Positions 24,210 through 35,399 of a stretch of DNA of 64,000 bases are shown here, piece after piece; positions within the stretch are counted from its first letter, which is position 1; each line of letters opens with the position of its first letter. Source of the DNA: Agriotes lineatus (taxonomy: Eukaryota; Arthropoda; Insecta; Coleoptera; Elateridae); assembly GCA_940337035.1 (NCBI GenBank), contig CALNHX010003286.1, forward strand, positions 62,001-126,000, read 5' to 3'. Both the position numbers and the translations under genes were made by a program. The notes below the pieces were generated by a model. That model ran no database searches. It was not told where the DNA came from and saw only the letters and a list, made by a program, of their open reading frames with translations.

Positions 24210-25840
24210 TTGAAATTTTTTCGTTTTCATGCCAGGAAGGCAATGATATCAACTAGAAGTAAAATTAAATAAACAGCGTATATAATACTTAAGGATTATT
24301 GCGTCTCGTCATTGTTCGTAGATTTAGATAAAAGTTGTCTATGGATTCCTAAAGATCAAATCAAGTAGTCGACCGTCAATGTCAGGCAATTTACTGGAAA
24401 TTGATTGCTTGTGAGTTTTCTTTGTTAATTTTTAATGTAATTATTATTCATTCGTTGATAAAGAGGACAGATTGTTCCCCAAAACGTTAGAATTCTAGTA
24501 CTGTTAATTTTGTAGGGTGGCGAAATACGCAGTAAACAGCATGAACTAGTAGTATAAAAAGTTATCTAATCTTTAATTTCCTCTTGATAGTAACAAAGAG
24601 TCACAAGCAGAAAATTTTATTTATTTTATAATAAAAGCCTTTGGCCCTGAAGTACTTATATAATATGTAAATGATTAGAAAATCTTCCAAGCTGGATTAA
24701 GTAATATAAATATTTTATAGATAACATGCAATGCTACACCTATTTAGATCATGACTATAAAATACATACAAATAATTACAATAATAATAATAATACCTCA
24801 TTATTATCTTATAATAAAAATATTAAACATATGAGCATCTTTGTAACAGCAAAGGAAATAGTATATTACATACCGAGGTGGAAAGTGTTTCATTACTGTT
24901 GAGATGTTAACTTTATCTCGAGACAGGAATGTAACTTTCACCGTGGTACCTATGTATACTATTTTGCTCAAAATCGGCTTTTGTCATTATTTATTTAATT
25001 AGGTAAGTTTCAAATAATATATATTTTTATTATTAAATTCTGACCGAACATTTCCTAATGGCCCCAGAAAAATCACTTTATTTTTATATACGCACCCAAA
25101 GTTTTTATAACAATGATTACATAATTTGCAAATTTACTTCCATGAAAACTGCTAAAGAAATCCTAATCTTGCATCTAATTTAAAAATAAAAGTTTATATA
25201 ATTTACTGGAACAAACTAAAATACTAGATTACTCTTTAACGACGATTATTATGATTGCAGTATAATATATTTAAAAATATTAAAAATGGTGTTTATAATA
25301 ATAATAAAATGAAACTTCTTTTAATAAATTAAATAAATCAAATTTTGAAATTGTAAATCTACAACTGCAAATCAAATATAAATGTTTATGTAATTCCTTC
25401 GTGGTATATCGGCGTAATTATTTTTAAAAATGTATGAGTATTACATGTGAAATGTGAAACACGGAACGGTAATAATGCGAGAATCATCATGCTCTAATTG
25501 TCTAATTCTTTTTGTGTACCTAGTTGTTATAAAATCCAAGGTTATTGTTATTACATTGTAACGACGAATTTAAATATACGAGTGCTTTCTATGAAATATA
25601 TCACTTTTCCTTTCGTTTACACTATGTGTAACCAATATCTGAAAAAATCAAATACGATAAAAACATACTATAGGTACAAAGAGAGTTTCTTCTGCCGAGC
25701 ATAAACCCACACACAATACAAAAAGATTGAGATTTTTTCAAATCTAGCATAGGTAATCACAGAGACCCTGTTGTCCGTTTTAAAAAAATATTGCGAAAGT
25801 CATAACGCAAAAAAAAGACAATCGAAAAGTGACAATTACA
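24210..25840. other. AT-rich DNA with simple repeats only
   Basis: (AAT)n near 24779-24796. No exons, transposase motifs or long inverted repeats recognised. Confidence 0.5.
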
Positions 25841-25856
25841 GTAAAATATGTCTTAT

Positions 25857-26219
25857 GTATGTATGTATAATCGTTAACCTCTTGTTACCTTAGCGGTGTA
25901 GAGGCTGGTGCTTTGTACGCTTGCGTCTGGCGGTGTAGTGCTCAACCTGCCCCGAGTTACGAGATACAAAGTTGGAGCGCGCCTTTCGTGCTTGCGTAGC
26001 AACCATTATGTGTTAGGTGTGTGTTGACATTGTTACTCTATCTCTTAGGTCTATGGTTCTGAGTAGAGCACAGTTAATTTGGTGCCTAACTGTGAATGGT
26101 CTCACCGAGCCCGGTTCAAATCGCAAGACTGCGGAAAATTCCGGCACTCGCGGGATTCGAACCGAGGGCTTGCTTAATGCAAGGCAAGCGCCTAGCCATT
26201 TGCGCTACTCGGCTTCTTC
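25857..26219 (-). mobile_element. tRNA-derived SINE (363 bp) with 12-bp target duplication
   Basis: Minus-strand 5' end GCCGAGTAGCGCAAATGGCT (A-box region) followed by GGTTCGAATCC (B box). The tail ends in an ATAC/ATGT-type run at the left. AATATGTCTTAT flanks both ends (25845-25856 and 26220-26231). An internal promoter for RNA polymerase III is therefore present in sequence. The head does not fold as a clean tRNA, and the insertion signature shows it is a SINE rather than a tRNA gene. Confidence 0.85.
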
Positions 26220-27563
26220 AATATGTCTTATTTAAAATAAAAATTGACGTGTTTCAGGATTTCTTTCAAAAACATTCGATAAAAGTTCTATTTAGATAGT
26301 TCCAGACTTTACACTCGCACTGTATATTTCCCAATAAATGTTTTGGGTAACATTTCTAAAAGGTAGTTTCTTATTTCTGCAATTGTATAGATTGCACCAT
26401 TTTGTCCAAATCGTTACATACTTCTTCAATTTAAGGGGATATTCTCTAAAAAAATCAATATACTAAACAAGTCATATAACGATCTACAATTAAGTTCTTC
26501 TCTCGTCTAATGGTATCACAAACTAAAACATTTAATGTTAAACATTGATGTTCTCGCATTTGTTAATACTGGCGTGTATGTTTGTAAATTTACATTGGTT
26601 TGTCCATGTAACATTATTTAGAAGACTATATTGTTTAAATCTTTTTCTCAACAGAAAGTTACAGAAATCGGGCGCACATTGTGTGTTTTGTTTTTGTTCG
26701 AAAGGCCACTATTTTTATAAAGATAACATACAAGTTACCCAATTAATTTAATGTGACAGAAATTATTATTTATGAATACATAAAAATATACCTCGAACTC
26801 CATAGAATTCTAATAGTTACAAATAGTTTCCATAAGAAAAAACGGTCTGATACGGGTTTGAGATAATGTGAAACAGCGTATGGTATAAAATTAAAATGTT
26901 TTCTTATGAAAAGTGTAATAAAATTACAAAAAATCTAAGTTAAGACAGGAAAGGCAAAAAAAATCAAATTTTCTGTATTTTTCAAGCATTTAAAGTACTA
27001 CGTGAATTCGGTCAAATTTATCTTTAGAGTATTTATTAGCACTAAATTAAATTAATTTTGCCCCGATATACCTAACCCACAGTGTATCTATTAAGATAAG
27101 TGATATCTCCATGCTGAGATTCAGTCCCTTCGTTGGGCACCAAACTTAAATGCGGCGTTTGACGACCACTCCGTGGTAACGTTAATTTTAAACAAGTTGC
27201 CATTTTTAAGCCTTTTAGCTGGCTCATTGAACATGAAACTCTCTTAATCTCTTAGTTAGTGGCTTATGAAAGATAACTATCTGCCAAAACAGGAACCTGG
27301 TTCGCCCCTGTAGTGTTGCCGAACTGAAGCAGACTTTAAATAATGCACAAGAAAAGTCAATCTGTTTACATCATCTATTGACTTCTAGACACAAATAAAA
27401 ACATAAAGAAATAAATAGAGTATCAAATAGACATTGAATTTAATTCTAATGCAAAGTACCTTTGAAGCCGACCCTGTTTATCGATGACAAACCACGTTCC
27501 TTCGAGTTTTCAAAAGCTTGCAATTGAACGCAACCTTATCACGTTGACACGCAAACATTTTAC

Positions 27564-28060
27564 CTGAAACTTGGCTGCTGAATATCCTTGGAAACGGCAC
27601 GTCTCCATTGCATCACTTCTCGAGACGATACAACGCATAAGGGGAACCTCGAATTGCTACCTTAGTTACCGTTTCTCTGGGTGACGTCACAACTTGCGCC
27701 GAAGGCACCTTTTGATCCAGCGTAAATTGTCGTCTCCAAACGGACGCTTTGAATATAGCACAAAATTGTGTACTTCTTGTATACACTTGTTTGCTGCATT
27801 TCAAAACTGCGTGCAGCATCTGATTTACTGCAGGACTTACGCCGCTTCTACTTATTTTTTTTACAAATTCGCACAATACACTTCTTGAGCAGCGGCACGG
27901 GTGCTGCCCGTTAAAGATGGCGTGCGACTACCTTTTTCTTTGTTAAATTTGCATGGGTTAAACCTCCCCGTAACCCGCGTACAGCGTGTGTTGGTTGCTG
28001 CACTCGCGAAGGCAAAAGTCACAATCTACTTCCAGTGCAGGACGCGCTTTACAAATATTT
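27564..28060 (-). promoter_or_regulatory. Probable minus-strand promoter and first exon
   Basis: A CpG-rich island of about 500 bp in AT-rich DNA. On the minus strand TATATAAG (about 28059-28066) is followed by GC-richer leader sequence, a perfect cAMP-response palindrome TGACGTCA at 27682-27689, an ATG at 27613-27611, and a good splice donor (TTTCAG|GTAAAA) with the exon ending at 27564. The coding part would be only 16 codons plus 2 bases. An upstream 87-codon frame (27876-27613) ends on the A of that ATG. No family is recognisable from so short a stretch, and no downstream exon was found. Confidence 0.35.
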
Positions 28061-28481
28061 GCTTATATAAAATACAATATGTTTAAGTCTAATACATAAG
28101 AAAATACATATAACAATACAAGTTGGTTTGGAATTTAACTATAAAAACAACCATTGCCGACGAGGGATCCAAAGCCCATTTCAATGCACATACTCGAAAA
28201 ATAAGCCCTGTAAATTGTATAACTACATGTTAATAAAAAGATAGAAAACCTATGTTTAGATACTCTTCTTTCCAAAATAAGATTATTTAGTCATGAACAC
28301 ACAAAATTCAAAGTGGGGTTTTGAATAATACAGAAAAAGCCAAGTTGTTAATCGATATGTACTCTCAACCACATCTGTAGAATTAATAAGCTATTGCCAA
28401 TTGCTGGAACTGCAATTACAAAATAATTATCTCACAAGTGGTTTTTAATATTGAGTATGCGTTGGAACATTGTCTAAACAA

Positions 28482-28970
28482 TCTGGCATGATACACCCAC
28501 ACAAGTTTCTTTTACAAAGATTTTATAATTAGCCAAAAATTTGATTTTTAATACTTACTACTCAAAAATTACAAATTCTACAGAAACCGTACAAAATAGA
28601 GAGTTAGTTGTACAGACAAATTTTCTCTAAAATTTTAAGCCAAATTCAAAAATGTAATAATAAACCAGGCGTTCTATTTAAAATAGGAGATAATAAAAAA
28701 AGAAAAAAACAAAAGAAGCCCATTTTCGAGGCATTCAACTGGAAAATCACTTATCTCACAACAATCTACATTAAACAATGTAATAAAAATGTAAGGTTTG
28801 AAATAAAATCGTTAGAGCCGTTTTTGAAAAAATCGAAAAAAGCTGAAAATCACAAAAATAAACACCATACTTCCGGTTATGCGATTTTCTTCAAAAGCTT
28901 GCGGTCCGCATCTAGATACTACACAAAACTTTTACATGAAGTTTCAACGTCATACCTCTTTTCGTTTTTG
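28482..28970 (-). repeat. Family A repeat, 5'-truncated, minus orientation
   Basis: Starts (inverse) ATCTGGCATGATACACCCAC and runs to CCTCTTTTCGTTTTTGA. It joins directly to a fragment of MITE family B (28971-29012, TAGACTAACAATACACTTCAG). Confidence 0.75.
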
Positions 28971-29019
28971 ACATAGACTAACAATACACTTCAGTACTAC
29001 CAAACGTATAACACATATC

Positions 29020-30530
29020 AAGGCCTGCTCAGAATCATTTTTTTTATCTCATGGTACAAAGAGCGAAAATTATAATCTGTTAATTATACAACAAATAAGA
29101 GTTGTGCAGAGAATTACAAATAGATACATAACTGTTGCGCATCTATCTATATTACTGCTGCTTTTATAACTATGTTGTTAAAAGAATATCAAAATGTTAT
29201 TCGTATAAGCGTGGTTTTAGTATTTTAATTTTAACTTAGCCCGCTTTACTAACACTGATAAAAACATTGGTTGTTTTCTCATATTACTCCAGCTACATAA
29301 TAATTGTTGTCTAAATTTACATATTTCTCGTCCTTCGCCTCCCAGTCATCAACCATGGTCTGATTTGTTGCAGCTTTCCATACCTTACTTTAGGCGCTGG
29401 TTCTTTACTTCTCTGTACTACTCGCTGTGTTCTTCAATAATTAATCTAGGCGGTCTTCTTCTAGTGTTTTTCCCTTCACTTTTCCTTGTAAAATACAATC
29501 ATGTTAAACTACTTAAATGTGATTTCATACTATGCTGTTTTTCTAAACTTATATTCCATAATTTGCTTACTTATTGAAAACAAGTTCAAAGACTTATTTC
29601 CATTGCTTTGATATTTAACTGACTTTTTAACGTTTGTATATTATCCGCATAGGAAAGTACTCTATACATGAAAAACTCTAAAAAAAATAAGGGTTACAAG
29701 GATTTGACATAAAAAAATTGATTTCACTGATTCTTACTGTCGTGGGGGTAACGTCTAAAGTACCTAATCACAAAGTTATTACTAATTCAAAACAATTGTC
29801 GATGAAATGATGTATTCAACACGACAAATAGTAATAACTTTATCGTCGTGTATAATACATTTTTTTTCTATAGAAAGAACTTTAGCAATTTCAAAAGAAA
29901 ATAAGGAAGGTCAATCACATTTTAATATCTCAGTAGATAGATTGTGTTGCTAGGATAATACGAAGCTGTAATATTTAATTTAAATAAAAGTTAGAAAATT
30001 AAATTACTTTATCTACTCTTGATGTTAAAGTGCTACTTTATCTACCCTTGCTGTTAAAGTAACACTTGACCTTTTGTTTTGAGTCGATTAAAGCACACTT
30101 TAACATTTACTATAGAAATTACTGCCTTCGCTGGATTCTTAGCCTCGACTTCGTCTCAGGTATGAAACCCCAGCTATGACAGTAAAGCTGCAACTTTTTT
30201 GCCTAATTAATCAAATCACTATTGTTTTGAAATAGAAACAGTTTACAGCTTCTAATTCTCCTTGAAAAATCTAGTAAGTGACGTCAATAACTTGAAAATA
30301 TTTGCATCTATTCTTTAGTAAACAAATAAAGTAGATATTATTTTTTAAGTAGTTTTAAGATTACAATTTTCGGAAAAGATGCTTAACAGTCTTTTTACTA
30401 TCTATGCTTTGACTAGTGAAATTAAAATTACAGGGTAATCCGTTTGATGAGCGATAACTTAAAATGTATGTAGCTCCAGTTTTTGAAGGTGTTCAGATAT
30501 AATGCCATTATCAACAGTAATGTATTAAGT
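29020..30530. other. AT-rich DNA, little recognised
   Basis: A short duplicated block CTTTATCTACTCTTGATGTTAAAG / CTTTATCTACCCTTGCTGTT at 30008-30060 is the only structure noticed. No exon support. Confidence 0.4.
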
Positions 30531-30545
30531 GCATAGCGACTTGCC

Positions 30546-30665
30546 GGTAATACTGGTCAGACAGATGCACGACAGCGTGTTGCGACGAAAATTTGCACGA
30601 CTGCGAAGCAGGAGTGCAAATTTTCTTAAGCAACAAGCTGGAGTGCATCTTTGGCCAGTATTACC
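30546..30665. repeat. Imperfect hairpin at the left end of the Crypton element
   Basis: GGTAATACTGGTCAGACAGA at 30546 pairs with the inverse of ...TTGGCCAGTATTACC ending at 30665. The pairing continues inward through GATGCAC, GTTGC and AAAATTTGCAC blocks to a short GC-rich loop. The arms are about 55 bp and roughly 80% paired by eye. Confidence 0.7.
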
Positions 30666-30851
30666 AAAGCAAGGAGCTATGCACGAAATACATTTTGCGT
30701 GACTATTGCATAAATCCCATTCCAAAAATCAGAAAATTAAAAGCGTATTTATCTAGTTGCTTTGAAATTTTATGCATTGACAACCGTTGGCAACGCAAAT
30801 AAAAATTGTTTATTTGTCAGAAAACGGCAAAAAGTTGTATTCTGTACGAAA

Positions 30852-32178
30852 ATGAGCAAAAACGTGGCTTTTTCTCGATTTGGAAGTGAATCTGTGACTA
30901 GTATATTGAACATTGTGGAAAACAGTCGCCCAGAAAATACGAAGAAATCAAAAAAATACATTTGGAATCAGTTCCTGAAATTTTGTGCCACAAGGGACTT
31001 TGAAGTCGATGGACCCAGAACTATGGAAGAGTTATCTAAAATTCTAACAGATTGGGCCTACAATATGAGGAAAGCAGATGGATCTGACTACAAAGAAACC
31101 GTGGTCAAGTTATTTTGGAATACCACGGCAAAAAGCGTTCAAGAGATGTACTTCACTAAGTATAATTTGAAATTCGATCCATTCACAGATATCGCTTTTA
31201 AATCTGCTAGAGATGCCCGCAATGCAAAACGAAGAAAATTACAAGAAATTCCTGAAAAACGGAAAGTAAGTGCCGCTGCTATGACAGAGGATGAATGTTT
31301 CAAAATTAAAAATGTGTGGCCTGAAGATACGCCTGCTGGCCTACAGCGCAAGTTTTATTATGTGGCTGGCCTGGAATTAGCCTGGAGAGGAGGAGAAGCG
31401 TCTCGATGTCTATTGCAATATTTCAGCGAGGTAGTTGATAATATGGGAGTGAAAACAGGAAGGATAGCCTACAATCCCATATTTTAAAAGACTGCACAGG
31501 GGGGTTCCAAACGTCTGGCTGAAACCAAGTGGCTCGTGCCCAATAAAGAAAATCCCTCATTATGTCCAGTCAGGTAAATATGAAAACTCAAGTTTTAATT
31601 TTCAATTTCTAAAAAAAGTACATTTCAGATTGTTCAAAAAATTGGTGAGTAAACGCGCTGCCCATATCAAAACAGATCGCTTCTTCCTAACTCCAAATCC
31701 TCACTGGCAAAAAGAAAATGGCATATGGTACAAAAGTACACCCGTGAGCAGGAATGAGCTGTCGAAGTGGACAAACCAAGCTGCTGAAAAGATTGGTATT
31801 GATACCAGTCAGGCCAAAATTTGCAATCATTCTCTCCGGTCGTCAGCAGTTTCGCATCTAGCGAAAGCTAATGTTCCTGAACAGCAGCTCATAAAACTGA
31901 CGGGACATACCAGTGCCAGTTCCATCAAACCTTATTTACAACTGGATGAAAATCATCATCGCAGTATTGTGGAAAAAGTGAGGTATCAGCCGTCTACTTC
32001 TACATGTACTAGTGTTGAGGAAAACAAAGATTCCACCACATCAGAAAATAATTGCGAGATCAACGTCAACACCAAGGTCAATACGAACAACTCTGCGGAC
32101 CTAGTGGTTAATAAAAATGCACAATCTGTGTTGCATCATTATTACAACTGTACATTTAATAATTATTATACCAGATAA
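30852..32178 (+). pseudogene. Crypton-type tyrosine recombinase, two exons, one in-frame stop
   Basis: Exon 1 runs from ATG 30852 to 31573. The intron 31574-31628 (GTAAAT...TTTCAG, 55 bp, phase 2) joins it to exon 2, 31629-32178. The joined frame is about 423 codons and is broken only by TAA at 31485-31487 (codon 212); the same frame goes on through KTAQGGSKRLAETKW to the donor site. Seen: a DUF3504-like N-terminal half; AWRGGE with the first catalytic Arg; then NHSLR (His-x-x-Arg), LTGH and a Tyr in IKPYLQ, the order expected of the tyrosine-recombinase core; and a low-complexity Asn/Thr-rich tail. Domesticated DUF3504 proteins exist in animals (KCTD1-like, ZMYM), but the stop codon and the hairpins around the gene fit a Crypton transposon copy. 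The single lesion suggests recent decay. Confidence 0.8.
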
Positions 32179-32469
32179 TGGATAACAATGTTGTAACTTA
32201 CTTATTTGTTTGAATAAAATTTATGAAATTCATGTTTCTTTATTAAATAGCTAAATTTCAAGTTAGACGCAGTATTACCGATAAGTAGTTATATAACAAC
32301 TTACCGATAAGTTGTTATGTAACACCTTATCGACGCAAGTCGTTTTTGATTGGTTGAAAGTTAAAAAAGCGAGTTCGATCATTGGTTAAATGACATCGTT
32401 TGACAGATGTATGCAATAGTCACTATAAGCACAAAAAACAGGACTTTTGCATGATTCAGCTAGCTGAGC

Positions 32470-32640
32470 CAGTCCATGCCTAAGATCGTGAAGAAAATCA
32501 ACAAAATGATACCTCCACTTCAATAGTGTGTACAGTGCGTTTTGTGGTATAAAATTTCGAAAGTGCCACGTGTGTTCAAAAAGAATTAGACTTGAGTTTA
32601 GTATCAGAAAAGCACCTAAGTACGACGACATTATGCGACA
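32470..32640 (+). pseudogene. Decayed coding fragment, pair member 1 (family unknown)
   Basis: Reads QCVLWYKISKVPRVFKKN ... HLSKYDDIM-like after frame corrections. It is alike, in inverse orientation, to 34500-34715, which reads QCVLWYKQLNNSKVLRVFKE ... HLQKYDDIM. The leading nucleotides GAGCCA...TCCATGCCTAAG also match. Two copies of one protein-coding repeat are likely, but I do not recognise it. Confidence 0.4.
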
Positions 32641-32990
32641 GGGCAGTAACTACAGGCTTCGGGGCCCTGAGGCAACAAATAATTATGAGGCCCCCACATT
32701 ATCTTCCCCTTTACTTTTTCACTACTTTAATTTGGAAAGCCTTTTTTAATAGGCTTACTATTTGGTGTTTTTTTTCTGTTAAGATAGAAGAATGGGCATT
32801 TAAAACAGACAAAACACGTATTTACTTGTCATATTGAGTTTAATTTAAAACTGTATTTAATGTTTAAACAGGCTGAGTTTGGTTTAAAACTTTTTAAAGA
32901 CAATTTCTTAAAGAAACTTTCTTCGTCTTCGGGGGCCCCTTATGTTCGGGGGCCCCGGGGCACTGCCCAGGCTGTGGTAGCTAGAGATCC
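32638..32990. mobile_element. Possible short element with GGGCAGT/GGGGCCC ends
   Basis: CAGGGCAGTAACTACAGGCT and GGGGCCC at the left, and, inverted, GGGGCCCCGGGGCACTGCCC at 32949-32968. The ends are only partly alike; no target duplication was seen. A similar block (inverse CAGGGCCGTAGCTACCA) lies at 34429-34445. Confidence 0.25.
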
Positions 32991-33167
32991 TATATGTACT
33001 AAGAGTTGAGCCATTGGATCCACAAATCAAGGACCACGTGATGTAGCAAAGATATATTTCATTTGTTTCATTTGAAAGAAGTATGCTTAAAGTTTAAAAT
33101 CGGCAAAAATCAGGTACTCCATGGTTTGTGGATCCAAAACAAGTCACCCTACATGTCCCAACTTTTT

Positions 33168-33860
33168 ACTTCCTTTTACGATAAAGGAAGTATTGGATTC
33201 ACCCCAAAAATTCGAAATTGAGTTTTCAACAGATCTTCACGTTTTAGAGTCCCCTGATCCCAAAAAACATATTTTTTTTCATTGGTCTGTGTGTCTGTCT
33301 GTCTGTGTGTCTGTCTGTGTGTCTGTCTGTGTGTCTGTCTGTGAACAGAATATCTCAAAAACGAAACGAGGTATGGCGTTGAAACTTCATATATAAGTTT
33401 TGTGTACTATGTAGATGAGACAGCAAGTTTTTGAAAAAAATCGCATAACCGGAAGTAGGTGTTTACTCTTGTGATTTTTCAGTTTTTTTCGATTTTTTCA
33501 AAAACGGCTCTAACGATTTTTTTCAAACTTTACATTTTTATTACATTTTTAATGTGCATTGACGTGAGATAAGTGATTTTCCAGTTGAAAACTTCTAAAG
33601 TGGGTTTCTTTTGTTTTTGTTTCTATTTTTTTTATTAACTCCTATTTTAAATAAAACACCCGGTATATTACTACATTTTTGAATTCTGCTTAAGATTTTA
33701 GAGAAAATTTGTCTCTTCAACTAAAGCTCTATTTTGTACCGTTTTTGTAGAATTCGTAATTTTTGAAAATTTTTGACAAATGCTTAAAAATTAAAAATTA
33801 AATTTTTGACTAATTATAAGATCACTGTAAAAGGAAGTTGTGTGAGTGTATCACACCAGA
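33168..33860 (+). repeat. Family A repeat, full-length reference copy
   Basis: 5' hairpin ACTTCCTTTTACGATAAAGG-AAGT, expanded (TCTG/TGTG)n at 33285-33343, the block CAAAAACGGCTCTAACGATT, GTAAAAGGAAGT near 33829 (inverse of the 5' end), and a terminal hairpin ending CACACCAGA before TTTTT. This 5' sub-terminal inverted repeat / microsatellite / 3' sub-terminal inverted repeat / hairpin order resembles DINE-1/Helentron-associated elements. Confidence 0.85.
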
Positions 33861-33871
33861 TTTTTCATATA

Positions 33872-34413
33872 CAGATTGTCCGGATTGTACTCGGGACATG
33901 GGAAATTAATTAGTGCAACAGGGAGAAACAGATAAAATAAGTAGGTATGACAGAGAAAAAACATATCCAAATTTATCAATATACCAATGGACACTTTCAA
34001 AACTTTTCATGGATATACACGTTTTTAAAATAAATTAAGCTCAGCTGTCATTAGACACTGCACCGGTTCTTCAAAGTTACAAACAATTCTGGATATGCCT
34101 GAACGTGAAGGAATGGGACGATTTTCAAACGCACTTATAAATAAATTTATAGTTTCATTAATTGAGTTCCCAGCATAAATCAATTTAATAATTTGAACCT
34201 TTTCTGCTACCGTGTACTGCATTTTGAAATATCTAATGACAGATGCGTTTAATTTATTTAAAATATGAGCATCCATGAAAAGTTTTGAAAGTGCCCATTG
34301 GTATATTGATAAATTTTGATATGTTTTAACTCCGTCATACCTCTGCATTTTATCTGTTTATCCCTGTCGCACTTATTAATTTCCCATGTCCCGAATACAA
34401 TCCGGACAATCTG
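33872..34413 (-). mobile_element. TIR element carrying a transposase HTH (DUF4817-like)
   Basis: CAGATTGTCCGGATTGTACT at 33872 pairs with its inverse ending at 34413; the inverted ends are about 180 bp, with TA on both sides. The centre, read on the minus strand from about 34222, gives MQYTVAEKVQIIKLIYAGNS, then FENRPIPSRSGISRIVCNFE, matching the N-terminal HTH of insect DDE transposases. The catalytic part is absent, so this is a non-autonomous, internally deleted copy. Confidence 0.8.
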
Positions 34414-34499
34414 TATAGGAACTCTAGTGGTAGCTACGGCCCTGCTATGCGATGATACCAGTCGTTTAATGAAAACGACCGAATTTGAACAATAGAAAT

Positions 34500-34715
34500 G
34501 CTATCGGTTTTTTTAAACAGCTGGTACCATCACATAATGTCATCGTACTTTTGTAGATGCCTCTTTGATACCATACTCATGTCTGAACTCTCTTTAAAGA
34601 CACGTAACACTTTGGAATTGTTTAATTGTTTATACCACAAAACGCATTGCCGCTGCTGGATTATAGGTGCCATTTTGTCGACTTAGGCATGGATTATTGG
34701 CTCAGTTAGATCATG
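34500..34715 (-). pseudogene. Decayed coding fragment, pair member 2 (family unknown)
   Basis: Minus strand: QQRQCVLWYKQLNNSKVLRV, then SMVSKRHLQKYDDIM-stop, an open stretch of about 42 codons. It matches the fragment at 32470-32640, inverted, 2 kb away. The conserved amino-acid pattern (QCVLWYK, KVxRVFK, KYDDIM) with diverged DNA suggests a real ancient coding sequence, probably from a transposon. Confidence 0.4.
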
Positions 34716-35399
34716 TACAATTCATGTCTGTTGTGCATATAATTATGACATTATCGTTGAACACCTCTGAAATCTGGAGTACATGCATTTTAAATTATCT
34801 CTAACCAAAAGGATCACACTGTATATGAAAATAACCAAAACATTACTGCTATATTATTTTTGAAGTGTAATACGTTTAGATTTTGAAAACCTATTTTTGT
34901 CAGTTGGTGACAAATTTACCATCCGTTTTAGGGATTCCCCATATACATATATGACACAAGGCATATTTGCATTATTTCTGGTTTAGGAAATGGTAAAGTA
35001 AAAGTTGTATTTGGACTTCTGAATCAGAACTGTGGACTTCTAATTCTATTTCAAGTAATAGGTACTTTTAATAAATAAAATTTGATCTAGTGTTAAAATT
35101 ACGAAAATATTTTATAACTGTATTTCCAGTTCAAAACAAGGGACCTATATTTGGTCCAGGAAATCACACTACAGAACAACATCCCACCATCATAGGTCAC
35201 TATGTCTAAAGCGTGTTGGACTGTAATTCCGTTTTACAGTCGCTGTGGGCTATTCGCAAGAGTAGTAAACTCATATAAATTTACATATTATTTCTCAATA
35301 ACTGCTAATTATGCATTGAAGATATTACAGTCTATGCGTTCGGAAAAATCCCTGCCGTGTAGAAAAGCTAATTGAACGCAAGGTTCTCGGGTCTAGCGT

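Larger units (their letters stand above)
30537..32342 (+). mobile_element. Proposed extent of the Crypton element
   Basis: The recombinase lies between two related ends: CGACTTGCCGGTAATACTGG at 30537 on the left and, inverted, GACGCAAGTCG ending at 32342 on the right. The right end also holds inverted CGGTAATACTG copies (32271-32285 region). A long imperfect hairpin fills 30546-30665. No clear target duplication is visible. Crypton ends are poorly defined in general, so the limits are an inference. Confidence 0.4.

Noticed and set aside
26125..26218. Second tRNA-like sequence on the minus strand
   Set aside because: Bounded by a 12-bp duplication with its body attached, and the cloverleaf is not clean; a SINE.
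28608..28976. 122-codon plus-strand frame
   Set aside because: Lies on the antisense strand of a family A repeat; composition is that of the repeat.
33121..33396. 91-codon frame with VCVSVCVS repeats
   Set aside because: Product of the TCTG/TGTG microsatellite inside family A repeat.
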